This document shows, piece after piece, positions 29,301 to 38,127 of a stretch of DNA of 64,000 nucleotides. Each line of letters begins with the position of its first letter. Positions within the stretch are counted from its first letter, which is position 1. The DNA comes from Thiohalocapsa marina. Its GTDB lineage: Bacteria; Pseudomonadota; Gammaproteobacteria; Chromatiales; Chromatiaceae. The stretch spans positions 1-64,000 of the forward strand of contig NZ_VWXX01000010.1 in the NCBI RefSeq assembly GCF_008632335.1, given 5' to 3'. A program made the position numbers and the translations under genes. The notes beneath the pieces are model-generated. The model was not told the origin of the DNA. It saw only the letters and a program-made list of their open reading frames with translations, and did no database searches.

Positions 29301-32300
29301 TTGAAACGCTAATTGACGATATTAACCAGCTTACGTATGAGGTCGCCCCCCCTGCGGGGGCGCGGATTGAAACATCGCGAGCATTGCGCTTGCTGTCTCT
29401 GAATCAAGTCGCCCCCCCTGCGGGGGCGCGGATTGAAACTGCGCCAGCTCGCCGGCCTTTTCCATCTCGCCGCGTCGCCCCCCCTGCGGGGGCGCGGATT
29501 GAAACCGCGACTCCGGCTCGGCCTGCACCATGTTGCCGAGTCGCCCCCCCTGCGGGGGCGCGGATTGAAACAACGTGATTATGGGCGGCGCGTCGGCGCC
29601 GCTTATGTCGCCCCCCCTGCGGGGGCGCGGATTGAAACGCCGAGATGGCCAACGCCATCGCCACATCCATCGAGTCGCCCCCCCTGCGGGGGCGCGGATT
29701 GAAACGTCAATGCATCTGTTGCGCCAGGCGCCGAGACATGGTCGCCCCCCCTGCGGGGGCGCGGATTGAAACTGCCGGGAAGCCTCCAGTGCGCAGTGTT
29801 GGTATGTCGCCCCCCCTGCGGGGGCGCGGATTGAAACTAAGCTGCTCACAAATATCAACAACAGCACGGCGTCGCCCCCCCTGCGGGGGCGCGGATTGAA
29901 ACGGGGGGACGGGGCCTCGCCGGTTGGCGCGCTCATGTCGCCCCCCCTGCGGGGGCGCGGATTGAAACTGCAACACGGTGCTCGGCGAGCCATGGGATGA
30001 GGTCGCCCCCCCTGCGGGGGCGCGGATTGAAACGTCGCCACGCCGTGGCGTTATGAGGAGACCGTCATGTCGCCCCCCCTGCGGGGGCGCGGATTGAAAC
30101 AGCTTGCCGTGCTGCGCGCCGCCGCCGCCGACTAGTCGCCCCCCCTGCGGGGGCGCGGATTGAAACTGCAGCAGCGACTGCATCCATTGCATTGAGAGAT
30201 TGTCGCCCCCCCTGCGGGGGCGCGGATTGAAACCTCGCGGCCCCTGCGCCGCTGCCGCGCCGCCTGGTCGCCCCCCCTGCGGGGGCGCGGATTGAAACTT
30301 CGCCTGCCAGCTCGCCGGCAGCGTGCCGTAGGTCGCCCCCCCTGCGGGGGCGCGGATTGAAACAATGGCCGCGTCGTGTGCCGCCTCAGCGGCTCGGGTC
30401 GCCCCCCCTGCGGGGGCGCGGATTGAAACTGCACGACCTGCATAGGTGTCCTCAAGCAGCGGCGTCGCCCCCCCTGCGGGGGCGCGGATTGAAACCGTGG
30501 TGATGCGGCCGGCGCGCCCTATTATTCGGGTCGCCCCCCCTGCGGGGGCGCGGATTGAAACAGGCCTAATCTTGATCCTATCCCTGCGATCGCGGGTCGC
30601 CCCCCCTGCGGGGGCGCGGATTGAAACGTGGTCGTCGGTGAAGACTTGGCAGATATGTGGGAGTCGCCCCCCCTGCGGGGGCGCGGATTGAAACAATCAT
30701 GGCATCATTGCAGCCAAGGATCTCTGCATGTCGCCCCCCCTGCGGGGGCGCGGATTGAAACGGTTCGACGTGAAAAACGTCCCTGTGGTGCTCTGGTCGC
30801 CCCCCCTGCGGGGGCGCGGATTGAAACGCGCCATGGCCAACGCCGCGCACGCGCATCCCCTGTCGCCCCCCCTGCGGGGGCGCGGATTGAAACGACGAGC
30901 ACGAGCGGCGTTTGGTGCACAAGGATGGTCGCCCCCCCTGCGGGGGCGCGGATTGAAACACGTTGTGCGGGCACAGATTGAGACCTTCCTCGGTCGCCCC
31001 CCCTGCGGGGGCGCGGATTGAAACATCCTGGCCGACGAGATCCTCGCCCGCCAGGACGTCGCCCCCCCTGCGGGGGCGCGGATTGAAACCTCGCCGGAAT
31101 CGGTTGGGCTCCGCGCAGCACGCGTCGCCCCCCCTGCGGGGGCGCGGATTGAAACCTGTCCAACGAGCGCATGCCCGTTGTGCTCGAGAAGTCGCCCCCC
31201 CTGCGGGGGCGCGGATTGAAACGACCCCACGCAGAGCGACCCCAAGATCCGCTGGTCGCCCCCCCTGCGGGGGCGCGGATTGAAACATCGCCGAGTGGCG
31301 CGACGGCGAGATCGAAGGCCGTCGCCCCCCCTGCGGGGGCGCGGATTGAAACATCTTAGCCTTGTGCTGTTTCCGTGCGGCATCCGTCGCCCCCCCTGCG
31401 GGGGCGCGGATTGAAACGTAGCTGGAAACCAGAAAGCTGCCAGACAGCCCGGTCGCCCCCCCTGCGGGGGCGCGGATTGAAACCCGCTCAAATCGATTGT
31501 TGACGTGACGGTCTATGGTCGCCCCCCCTGCGGGGGCGCGGATTGAAACAGCATCCAGGTCTTCGGGCAGGTTGCTATAGCGGGTCGCCCCCCCTGCGGG
31601 GGCGCGGATTGAAACGCGTGTTATCAGGGAGTGAGCGTTACCAGGCAATGTCGCCCCCCCTGCGGGGGCGCGGATTGAAACGCGTGCGATCTCCAGCGGG
31701 TCGGCGACACGTTCGTCGCCCCCCCTGCGGGGGCGCGGATTGAAACCGCCTGACACGTTCGCGGCCATCATGGCGGCCAGGTCGCCCCCCCTGCGGGGGC
31801 GCGGATTGAAACTTTAAGCTCTTTCATCCCCTGATAACGGCTCCACGTCGCCCCCCCTGCGGGGGCGCGGATTGAAACTTTAAGTTCTTTCATCCCCTGA
31901 TAACGGCTCCAGTCGCCCCCCCTGCGGGGGCGCGGATTGAAACTCGACGCCGCCCAGGCCCGTGCCGAGCGCCTCGGTCGCCCCCCCTGCGGGGGCGCGG
32001 ATTGAAACTGCGTGAAGTAGCGGTACAGGAACGCATCACGCGGTCGCCCCCCCTGCGGGGGCGCGGATTGAAACCCTGGGTGGTGCCGATGGTTGCGTGC
32101 AGTTGCAGTCGCCCCCCCTGCGGGGGCGCGGATTGAAACGCCGACCTGCACACCCCCGTCATCGCCAACCTGCGGTCGCCCCCCCTGCGGGGGCGCGGAT
32201 TGAAACCACGTGACCCGCGCTCGGAGGCCTACAAGGCTGGTCGCCCCCCCTGCGGGGGCGCGGATTGAAACAGCCTGCCGCGCTGCCTGGTCGCCATCGA

Positions 32301-33324
32301 CGCCAGTCGCCCCCCCTGCGGGGGCGCGGATTGAAACGGTCTTAGGCAAGGGCGGTGGTGCGCTGGCGGAGTCGCCCCCCCTGCGGGGGCGCGGATTGAA
32401 ACGAGTGCAGCCAGGGCAGCAGCCCGTAGCTCACGCGTCGCCCCCCCTGCGGGGGCGCGGATTGAAACCAATGGCTGCGGGTCGCGTGGTTGTAACCCTC
32501 GTCGCCCCCCCTGCGGGGGCGCGGATTGAAACAGCCGATTGGTCAGTAGATCACGCAGGTCCTGCGTCGCCCCCCCTGCGGGGGCGCGGATTGAAACCCT
32601 TGGGATTGACCCGTATCGTGCCCCCGGTGATGTCGCCCCCCCTGCGGGGGCGCGGATTGAAACGGGATCAGGACCGATGCGCTGTAGTAGGCATCGCGTC
32701 GCCCCCCCTGCGGGGGCGCGGATTGAAACCGGTGACGGTGTCGCCGTGGGCGATGGGGGTGAGGTCGCCCCCCCTGCGGGGGCGCGGATTGAAACAGGTC
32801 AACCCAGCGACTCCCGAGCCGCCGAGAGGTCGCCCCCCCTGCGGGGGCGCGGATTGAAACACAAACTACTCCGACGCTCTGCCAATGTCGGAGGGTCGCC
32901 CCCCCTGCGGGGGCGCGGATTGAAACCAGGCTGCTGTCATATTTTATCGAGCACCTTCGGGTCGCCCCCCCCTGCGGGGGCGCGGATTGAAACCAGCTAA
33001 GCCACAGAATCCAAAAGGGGTTTTAGGTCGCCCCCCCTGCGGGGGCGCGGATTGAAACAATCCACTCCTCGTCATCGATGGTCGGCGCGAGGGCGTCGCC
33101 CCCCCTGCGGGGGCGCGGATTGAAACTGCGGATCTCGGGCGCGATTTGCAGGAGGATCTCGTCGCCCCCCCTGCGGGGGCGCGGATTGAAACGGCAAACA
33201 TCCGCCGCCGGGTTTGAGATTATCGGGTCGCCCCCCCTGCGGGGGCGCGGATTGAAACCACTTTCCGAAGCTGACTCTGGCGGCGTTGACGAGTCGCCCC
33301 CCCTGCGGGGGCGCGGATTGAAGC
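23359..33324 (+). CRISPR. Type I-C CRISPR array, 152 repeats and 151 spacers
   Basis: The 32-nt repeat starts GTCG, then seven C, TGCGGGGGCGCGG, and ends ATTGAAAC, the classic I-C 3' handle. Hand counting gives 152 repeats in 9966 bp, with spacers of 32-36 nt. Nearly all repeats are identical. Exceptions are repeat 68 (27759-27789), which lacks the fourth base G; repeat 147 (near 32961-32993), which has an extra C; and the last (33293-33324), which ends GAAGC. Transcription should run on the plus strand from the cas2 side, with Cas5c cleavage leaving an 11-nt handle ending ATTGAAAC. Several spacers occur as identical or near-identical pairs. Confidence 0.97.
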
Positions 33325-33333
33325 ACACCCAGG

Positions 33334-33373
33334 CCGGGTGACCGCGGGTGATCGCTCACCCGCGGTCACCCGG
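33334..33373. repeat. 18-bp perfect hairpin just beyond the array
   Basis: CCGGGTGACCGCGGGTGA (33334-33351), a TCGC loop and the exact reverse complement (33356-33373). Its centre, read on the minus strand (33345-33366), is identical over 22 bases to 14636-14657 in the group II intron remnant left of cas3. It has no T-tract, but is stable enough to end pre-crRNA transcription. Confidence 0.7.
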
Positions 33374-33381
33374 ACACCGGT

Positions 33382-33729
33382 ATGAGTGGCGTTGGGCGGG
33401 TCCTCTGGTTCGATGCCAAGTACAAGGCGCACCTGCAATTGCTCTCGCGTCATGGCTGGGGCGGTCTTGAGGAGGCAACGCGCGACGCACACCGGTCGGA
33501 TCTGCACCAGGCACTCGCTTATGCGGCGCTGGACGCAGTAGACCGGGTCGATTCAGTGTTGGACTACCCGGATTTGACGTCAGACGGTGCTGCGCAACCT
33601 GCCATAGCCTCGGTAGCGGCTGGCCGGCGGCGCGTGCGTCTCTTGCTTGCTGGTCTTCCGTTTGGGTTTCGTTCCCCCGCGCAGCGTGAAGCCAAGCTAG
33701 CTGAATGGAGCGCCCTGTTTTCCGGCTAG
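33382..33729 (+). pseudogene. Truncated nuclease-like ORF (FDAKYK motif)
   Basis: 115 residues beginning right after the hairpin. The N-terminal LWFDAKYKAHL resembles the core beta-strand D-x-K motif of PD-(D/E)XK nucleases. It is followed by a helical region (DLHQALAYAALDAVDRVD) and GRRRVRLLLAGLPFGFRSP. The short length and the catalytic motif sitting at the very start suggest that this is the C-terminal end of a larger restriction- or defence-type nuclease. The N-terminal part is absent, as if the CRISPR locus had cut it. Family assignment is uncertain. Confidence 0.4.
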
Positions 33730-34013
33730 GTTTGGTGACGCGTGCCCTTACAGTGTTTTCAGGGCACTCGGGCATATTCCGTGACCTGCCTTGGGATTGC
33801 CAAGGAGAAGTGACGTGAGCAAGGAGCAGGACACGGTGTCGCAGTGATGGACCGGACCATCGCATCAGCGCGCGCGGATAGATCACGGAAGCAAGATGCT
33901 CTACTCTACCGGCTCCGAGCCAGCCTCGATCGGGCGCGGTCGCCATGGCCGCCGCGGCTGCGGTTTCATTTTGTCTACTGCTGTTGGGATGGTTAACCGG
34001 GAGGCGTCTGTCG
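33730..34013. other. Region between nuclease remnant and efflux gene
   Basis: No firm gene. It contains a good ribosome site (AAGGAGAAG) before a 10-codon GTG ORF (33814-33846). That overlaps a 49-codon ORF from ATG 33847 (MDRTIASARADRSRKQDALL) of no known family, ending at about 33996. The ORF may be a small protein or a remnant; no support beyond the open frame. Confidence 0.25.
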
Positions 34014-35054
34014 ATGATGACCTGTAGCAATCCTCTCCCCGTCGCCCGGAGGGCAGGGACCCTGGCCCGGCTGGTGCTGCTGGCGGTCCTGGCCCTTGGC
34101 CTGGCCAGTGTTGGGGTGGCCGGTCCGTTTGGCGCCGTGGCGCATGCCAGCACGGAGCCGCTGCCGTCGCCGCTGACCCTGGAGCAGGCCCTGGGTTATG
34201 CGGCGGGTCATCCGCGGGTCCTGCTCGCGCCCGGGTCCAAACCGGCGTCGTTCCCGCTGGCCCGCCGCCAGCCCCTGTTTCTGGGCTGCCATGCGCTGGC
34301 CTTCAGCGGCACTCGGGGGCGGGATGATCAACGCGATGTCGCCTGGTCCGGCCTGGTCACGGCGGAGGCGGCCCAGCGGCTGGAGATCCGCCAGCGCTTC
34401 TTCGATGTATTGCTGGCGGATCTGAGTTACGCCCGCGACAACGAGGCCCTGGCGGTCGCCTTCATCCAGTTCGACCGCGCCTCGGTGCGCGCAGAGCTGG
34501 GGCAGTTTTCACCGCTGCAGGTCGCGGAACTGGAGGCGGAATACCAGCTCATCTTGCGCCAGCGGGCCGCGAGCGAGGCGTCACAGCGCCTGACGCGCTC
34601 CCTGCTGGCGCAGGCCCTGGGACGCCCGGACGACTTGCCTGCGGAACTGGTGACGCCGGATCTCACCCCGCCGCCGGCGTCGGAGGCGTCGCCGGCGCTG
34701 GAGGCCGTGGTGCAGGCGGCAGTGGAGCACAACCCGCGTGTCCGCCAGTTGCTGCAGGACTGCTCCGATGCCGAGTGCGCATTGATCCGCATGGATGTGC
34801 AGCAGCAGGCGCTGGAACTGCTGACCCGGCTCGACCTGTTACGCGTGATCGCCGAGCAGGCCCGGGTGGAGTCGGACTGGCGTGACCTGAAGCTCGATGA
34901 GAGCCGGACCATGTACGAGCTCGAGGTGAAGGCCGACCTGGGCTTCTCCATGAGCCAGCAGACCAGGGCGCGACGCGACGAGGAGCAGGCGGCGCTGTGT
35001 CGGGATCTGACCCGGGCGGAGCTTGCTGCACTGCAAGGCCGCCCGACCCCTTGA
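34014..35054 (+). CDS. TolC-like outer-membrane efflux protein
   Basis: 346 residues from ATG 34014, which has GGGAGG upstream; an ATG at 33945 adds a hydrophobic but less likely start. The signal peptide is LARLVLLAVLALGLASVG. The mature protein opens with LTLEQALGYAAGHPRVL, the usual start of outer-membrane efflux (OEP) repeats. It continues with long helices (AAQRLEIRQRFFDVLLADLSYARDNEALAVAF split by short loops) and a second repeat. It is shorter than most TolC proteins (about 430-480), so some strand segments may be reduced. Followed after 10 bp by an HlyD-type adaptor, with which it should form a channel. Confidence 0.75.
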   Translation: MMTCSNPLPVARRAGTLARLVLLAVLALGLASVGVAGPFGAVAHASTEPLPSPLTLEQALGYAAGHPRVLLAPGSKPASFPLARRQPLFLGCHALAFSGTRGRDDQRDVAWSGLVTAEAAQRLEIRQRFFDVLLADLSYARDNEALAVAFIQFDRASVRAELGQFSPLQVAELEAEYQLILRQRAASEASQRLTRSLLAQALGRPDDLPAELVTPDLTPPPASEASPALEAVVQAAVEHNPRVRQLLQDCSDAECALIRMDVQQQALELLTRLDLLRVIAEQARVESDWRDLKLDESRTMYELEVKADLGFSMSQQTRARRDEEQAALCRDLTRAELAALQGRPTP

Positions 35055-35064
35055 GGATGCCGCG

Positions 35065-35865
35065 ATGAACACGAGAACAACCACTCCGACGTTCGCCCTG
35101 TGCTGCATCCTGCTGGTGCCTGTGCTGCTGCTCTTGTCGGCGGCCCCTGCCAGTGCCGCGCAGGTGAGCGGCCGCCTGGAATGGCTGCACAAGGCGGAGC
35201 TGCGCGCCGTGGAGAACGGCGTGGTGGAACGGGTCCTGGTCACCCCCGGGCAGCACGTGGACAAGGGCGAGGTGCTGTTGCGCATGGACCAGCGCGAGGC
35301 CCGGGCCGCGGCACTGGAGGCCGCTGCGCGCGTGGCCCGCGGGGTCGTGGGCCTGGAGGACGCCGAGCGTGAGCTGGAGCGGACGCAGGAGCTGTTCGAC
35401 CGCGGTCTGATCGCCGTCGAGGAGCTCAAGGACGCGGAACTGAATCAGGCGGTGGCGGTCGCCGAACTCGAGTCCGCCAGGGCGGCGCAGGCGGCGGCCG
35501 ACATCCTGCTGGAGCGCACCGAACTGCGCGCGCCGTTCGACGGCATCGTGGTGGCACGCAATGCCCACGACGGCGCGGTCATCTACAAGACGCTGCAGCA
35601 GGCGCCGCTGGTGGCCGTGGCACCGACGGATCGCATGCTGGCGCGGGTACTGGTGACCTCCGACGTGCTCCGGCGATATCGGCCCGGACAGCCGGCCAAG
35701 GTGGTGGTGCGGGGCGAGCCGCGCGAGGCGCAGGTCTATAGTCTGGGGGTCGAGGCGGTGCGCATCGACCCGGACGGCGCCGTCTATGAGCTGGACGTGG
35801 TGTTCGAGAGCCGGCCGGACGAGATCCTGCGGCCGTCGGAGTTCGTTCAGGTGACCCTGCCCTGA
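35065..35865 (+). CDS. HlyD/RND-type periplasmic adaptor (membrane fusion protein)
   Basis: 266 residues from ATG 35065 (GAGG just upstream). Signal peptide FALCCILLVPVLLLLSAAPASA. A barrel-sandwich half (VENGVVERVLVTPGQHVDKG) is followed by an alpha-hairpin (ELERTQELFDRGLIAVEELK), the second lipoyl half (RTELRAPFDGIVVARNAHDG) and a C-terminal beta-barrel. It should bridge an inner-membrane pump to the TolC-like protein encoded 10 bp upstream. No inner-membrane transporter gene follows, which is unusual. Confidence 0.85.
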   Translation: MNTRTTTPTFALCCILLVPVLLLLSAAPASAAQVSGRLEWLHKAELRAVENGVVERVLVTPGQHVDKGEVLLRMDQREARAAALEAAARVARGVVGLEDAERELERTQELFDRGLIAVEELKDAELNQAVAVAELESARAAQAAADILLERTELRAPFDGIVVARNAHDGAVIYKTLQQAPLVAVAPTDRMLARVLVTSDVLRRYRPGQPAKVVVRGEPREAQVYSLGVEAVRIDPDGAVYELDVVFESRPDEILRPSEFVQVTLP

Positions 35866-36439
35866 GGGCTGGGGTGGACTGCGAATGAGAATGTGGAGGG
35901 GGAGGTGAGAATGGAATTTTTCGATCGCAAATGATTTACTTATAGGTATTTACGATCGAATGGCGCTCCTTCAGTTCGCGGTATCATGCTGAATATTCGC
36001 GTGAATTCATGGCTGTAACTGATTGCATCGGTTGTGCCGGCATCGATTTCGCGCCAGCCTGGGCGGCCAGCCGTCGCCCGTATCCGGCCAGATCCGGCCG
36101 GGCCTGATGCTTCCTGGAACGAACCTTGCCCGCAATTCACCGCGGCCAACCCCGGCGGAACTGAAATTCTCGCCTACACTCATATTTTACAAGCGCCTGC
36201 GGGCGCGGCCCCGGCGGGCTCCCCCTCCCGCCAGGGCTTCTACCCGGCCCCGCAGGCCGGGTGAGCGTTGCCCCGACGTTTCTCCCCCGAGCGTCGGGGC
36301 TTCTTTTTAACCCCATTAACCCCTCGGACTCTACAAGGGCTGCGTGCGGGGTCTTACTGGAACACGGAGGCGATCACGCGCCGGCGTGCCGATGCGCGTT
36401 TGCCAGCGCGCTGCTGAGGGCGCCAACGCCGGCACCGAT
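35866..36439. other. Non-coding region with possible structured RNA
   Basis: 574 bp with no recognised protein. An AT-rich stretch at about 35910-36010 could hold promoters. From about 36180 the plus strand becomes strongly self-complementary: CCCGGCC-CCGCA-GGCCGGG (36243-36261), directly followed by a Rho-independent terminator. This may be a small RNA gene, or just the end of the efflux operon transcript. Confidence 0.35.
36270..36310 (+). terminator. Rho-independent terminator
   Basis: A 9-bp GC-rich stem GCCCCGACG / CGTCGGGGC with a 13-base loop, followed by TTCTTTTT. The plus-strand orientation fits the end of the efflux-gene transcript or of an independent RNA. Confidence 0.75.
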
Positions 36440-37795
36440 TCAGGCGCTGCCGGCGTCGCGCACACTCTCGAACAGGTCGATGTCCCAGGCGACCAGGTCG
36501 CGGCGCACCGCGTCGATCCGCGCGCGCGGAAGCAGCCTGGCCAGGTCTTCGCCGGTCACCACGCCGCGGATCTCGCCGGGGTTCGCGCGTGCGTGCTCGA
36601 GGGTATGCCAGGCGAGGATCGCGGCGCCGACCGCGGTCGGGTAGGCGATGTAGGTGGCGCCGGCATAGGGGGTGTCGAGCAGACCGTGATAGCGCAGGTA
36701 GCTGAGGCCCACGGTCTCGATCAGGGTCTGGCGCTCGTTGCGCACGGCCTCGCTGACCCGGATCTCGGCGGCGGCGCAGAAATGGGTGCGCCGGATCACC
36801 CCGGAGCGTAGATACTCCTCGATCCGCCGCGGATGCTTCATCCCCGGCAGGACCGCCCGCACCACCGCCTCGACGGTCAGCTCGGGCTGGTTCGGGAGGC
36901 TGCTTTTGGACAGCAGATTGAGCTGATGCAGGGCCTTGACCAGCTCCACCTCCGAGCCACCGGTGTAGATGCCGATCGACTCGATCTCGGGGAAGGAGCG
37001 ATGCAGCGACAGGAGCTCCTCCTGGTAGAGAGGGTACTGGCGCGTCGGCGCGGGCTCGTGGGGGAAGGCGTAGCTGCGGGCGCTGGAGAAGGGCGCCAGC
37101 ACCTGCATCCGCCCATTCTCCAGGCGCAGCGGATGCTGGGAGAGCTCGTCGAGCGCCACCGCCGGAGACCAGGAGAAGATCACCGCGTCGGCGTCGATAT
37201 CCTCGAGCAGGTAGAGATCGATGCGCTCGATCTCCATTCCCTTGCGTCCTGCGGCATGTAGCCTGTGGACATGGTCGCCGATCAGGAAGTTCGTGATCCC
37301 GGGGGAGATGCCCATGTTGATCAGCGCGGCGACCCCGCGATCGCGCATCGCTGCGTCGTGCTGATACTGGGCGAAGGTCAGGGTCCTGGATGTCTCCTCA
37401 TCGTACATGTCGGAGGCCAGGTCCAGGGTGAAGGCGCCAATGCGAGAGGCCAGTTCGATGATCGGGCAGTTGAACGACGGCAGGGCCGCGTTCACCAGCA
37501 GCGTGGCACCGCCGAGCTGTGCATCGTAGGGGGCTTCCAGGGCGAAGATCGGGGCGAAGTCCGCGACCCCGATCAGTTCGATTCGCGCCAACAGCGACTC
37601 GGCATGGAACAGGGCATCTCGGGCCCCGGCCGGGTCGATGGTGTAGACCACCAAGCGCACCGGCACCTCGTCGCGCTCGGCCAGTTCCGACAGACAGATG
37701 AGCAGATTGGAGCCCACCGCACCGAGGCCGAAAAAGACGATCGTGACAGGTCCCTGTTGCGCGCCGTTGGTGGCGCTCGAGCCTTCACCCTGCAT
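36440..37795 (-). CDS. Saccharopine-dehydrogenase-like NAD(P)-binding enzyme
   Basis: 451 residues from ATG 37795, which has a GGAG site 8 bases upstream on the minus strand; the open frame continues upstream but without a family-like sequence. The N-terminus is a Rossmann fold (VTIVFFGLGAVGSNLLICL). This is followed by NMGISPGITNFLIGDHVHR and a C-terminal domain with GATYIAYPTAVGAAILAWHTL, both typical of saccharopine dehydrogenase/homospermidine-synthase-like proteins. The substrate is not predictable; amino-acid or polyamine metabolism is possible. Monocistronic in this context. Confidence 0.65.
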   Translation of the reverse strand: MQGEGSSATNGAQQGPVTIVFFGLGAVGSNLLICLSELAERDEVPVRLVVYTIDPAGARDALFHAESLLARIELIGVADFAPIFALEAPYDAQLGGATLLVNAALPSFNCPIIELASRIGAFTLDLASDMYDEETSRTLTFAQYQHDAAMRDRGVAALINMGISPGITNFLIGDHVHRLHAAGRKGMEIERIDLYLLEDIDADAVIFSWSPAVALDELSQHPLRLENGRMQVLAPFSSARSYAFPHEPAPTRQYPLYQEELLSLHRSFPEIESIGIYTGGSEVELVKALHQLNLLSKSSLPNQPELTVEAVVRAVLPGMKHPRRIEEYLRSGVIRRTHFCAAAEIRVSEAVRNERQTLIETVGLSYLRYHGLLDTPYAGATYIAYPTAVGAAILAWHTLEHARANPGEIRGVVTGEDLARLLPRARIDAVRRDLVAWDIDLFESVRDAGSA

Positions 37796-37907
37796 GTCGA
37801 TCTCCGGTTGAATCAGTTGACGATCTCGAGGGACTGCACCCAGAGGTAGATGGTTCCGGCTGCGTTGCGATCGACCTCGGCCATCAGTCGAAAACACCCG
37901 GACCCTA

Positions 37908-37972
37908 AGGAGACGCTGATTTTATTGGCCTCCTGCCCCGCACGGGAAGCGCCGAATAAATCAGCGCTTCCC
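37908..37972. repeat. Short MITE-like element flanked by TA
   Basis: A 65-bp copy with ends AGGAGACGCTGATTT and AAATCAGCGCTTCCC, bounded on both sides by TA, as expected of an IS630/Tc1-type target duplication. The interior is a deleted version of the 5732-5886 element (shared CCTCCTGCCCCGCACGGGAA). It lies between the saccharopine-dehydrogenase-like gene and the META-domain gene. Confidence 0.7.
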
Positions 37973-38127
37973 TAAAGCGCTCGCGGTCCGGGTGCAATTT
38001 AACCAAGGTTTACTAGTTGCCTGGTTCGTGATCCATTAGTCTGCGCGCGAGCAGGGCGAAGCCGTGCTGGCTGGCCGAGCCCGGGGATGGCCCTGCTCGA
38101 CGTCTCCACCAGATAGAGGAACCCCCT

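Noticed and set aside
23338-33359. Many proline/arginine-rich ORFs with repeated SIRAPAGGAT, FNPRPRRGGD or SPPLRGRGLK units
   Set aside because: These are translations of the CRISPR repeat, which has no stop in most frames. They are not proteins.
33334-33373. tracrRNA or anti-repeat candidate next to the array
   Set aside because: The hairpin has no complementarity to the repeat, and type I-C does not use tracrRNA.
36034-36264. 76-residue ORF in the region after the HlyD gene
   Set aside because: Proline/alanine-rich reading of a structured GC region with no protein features.
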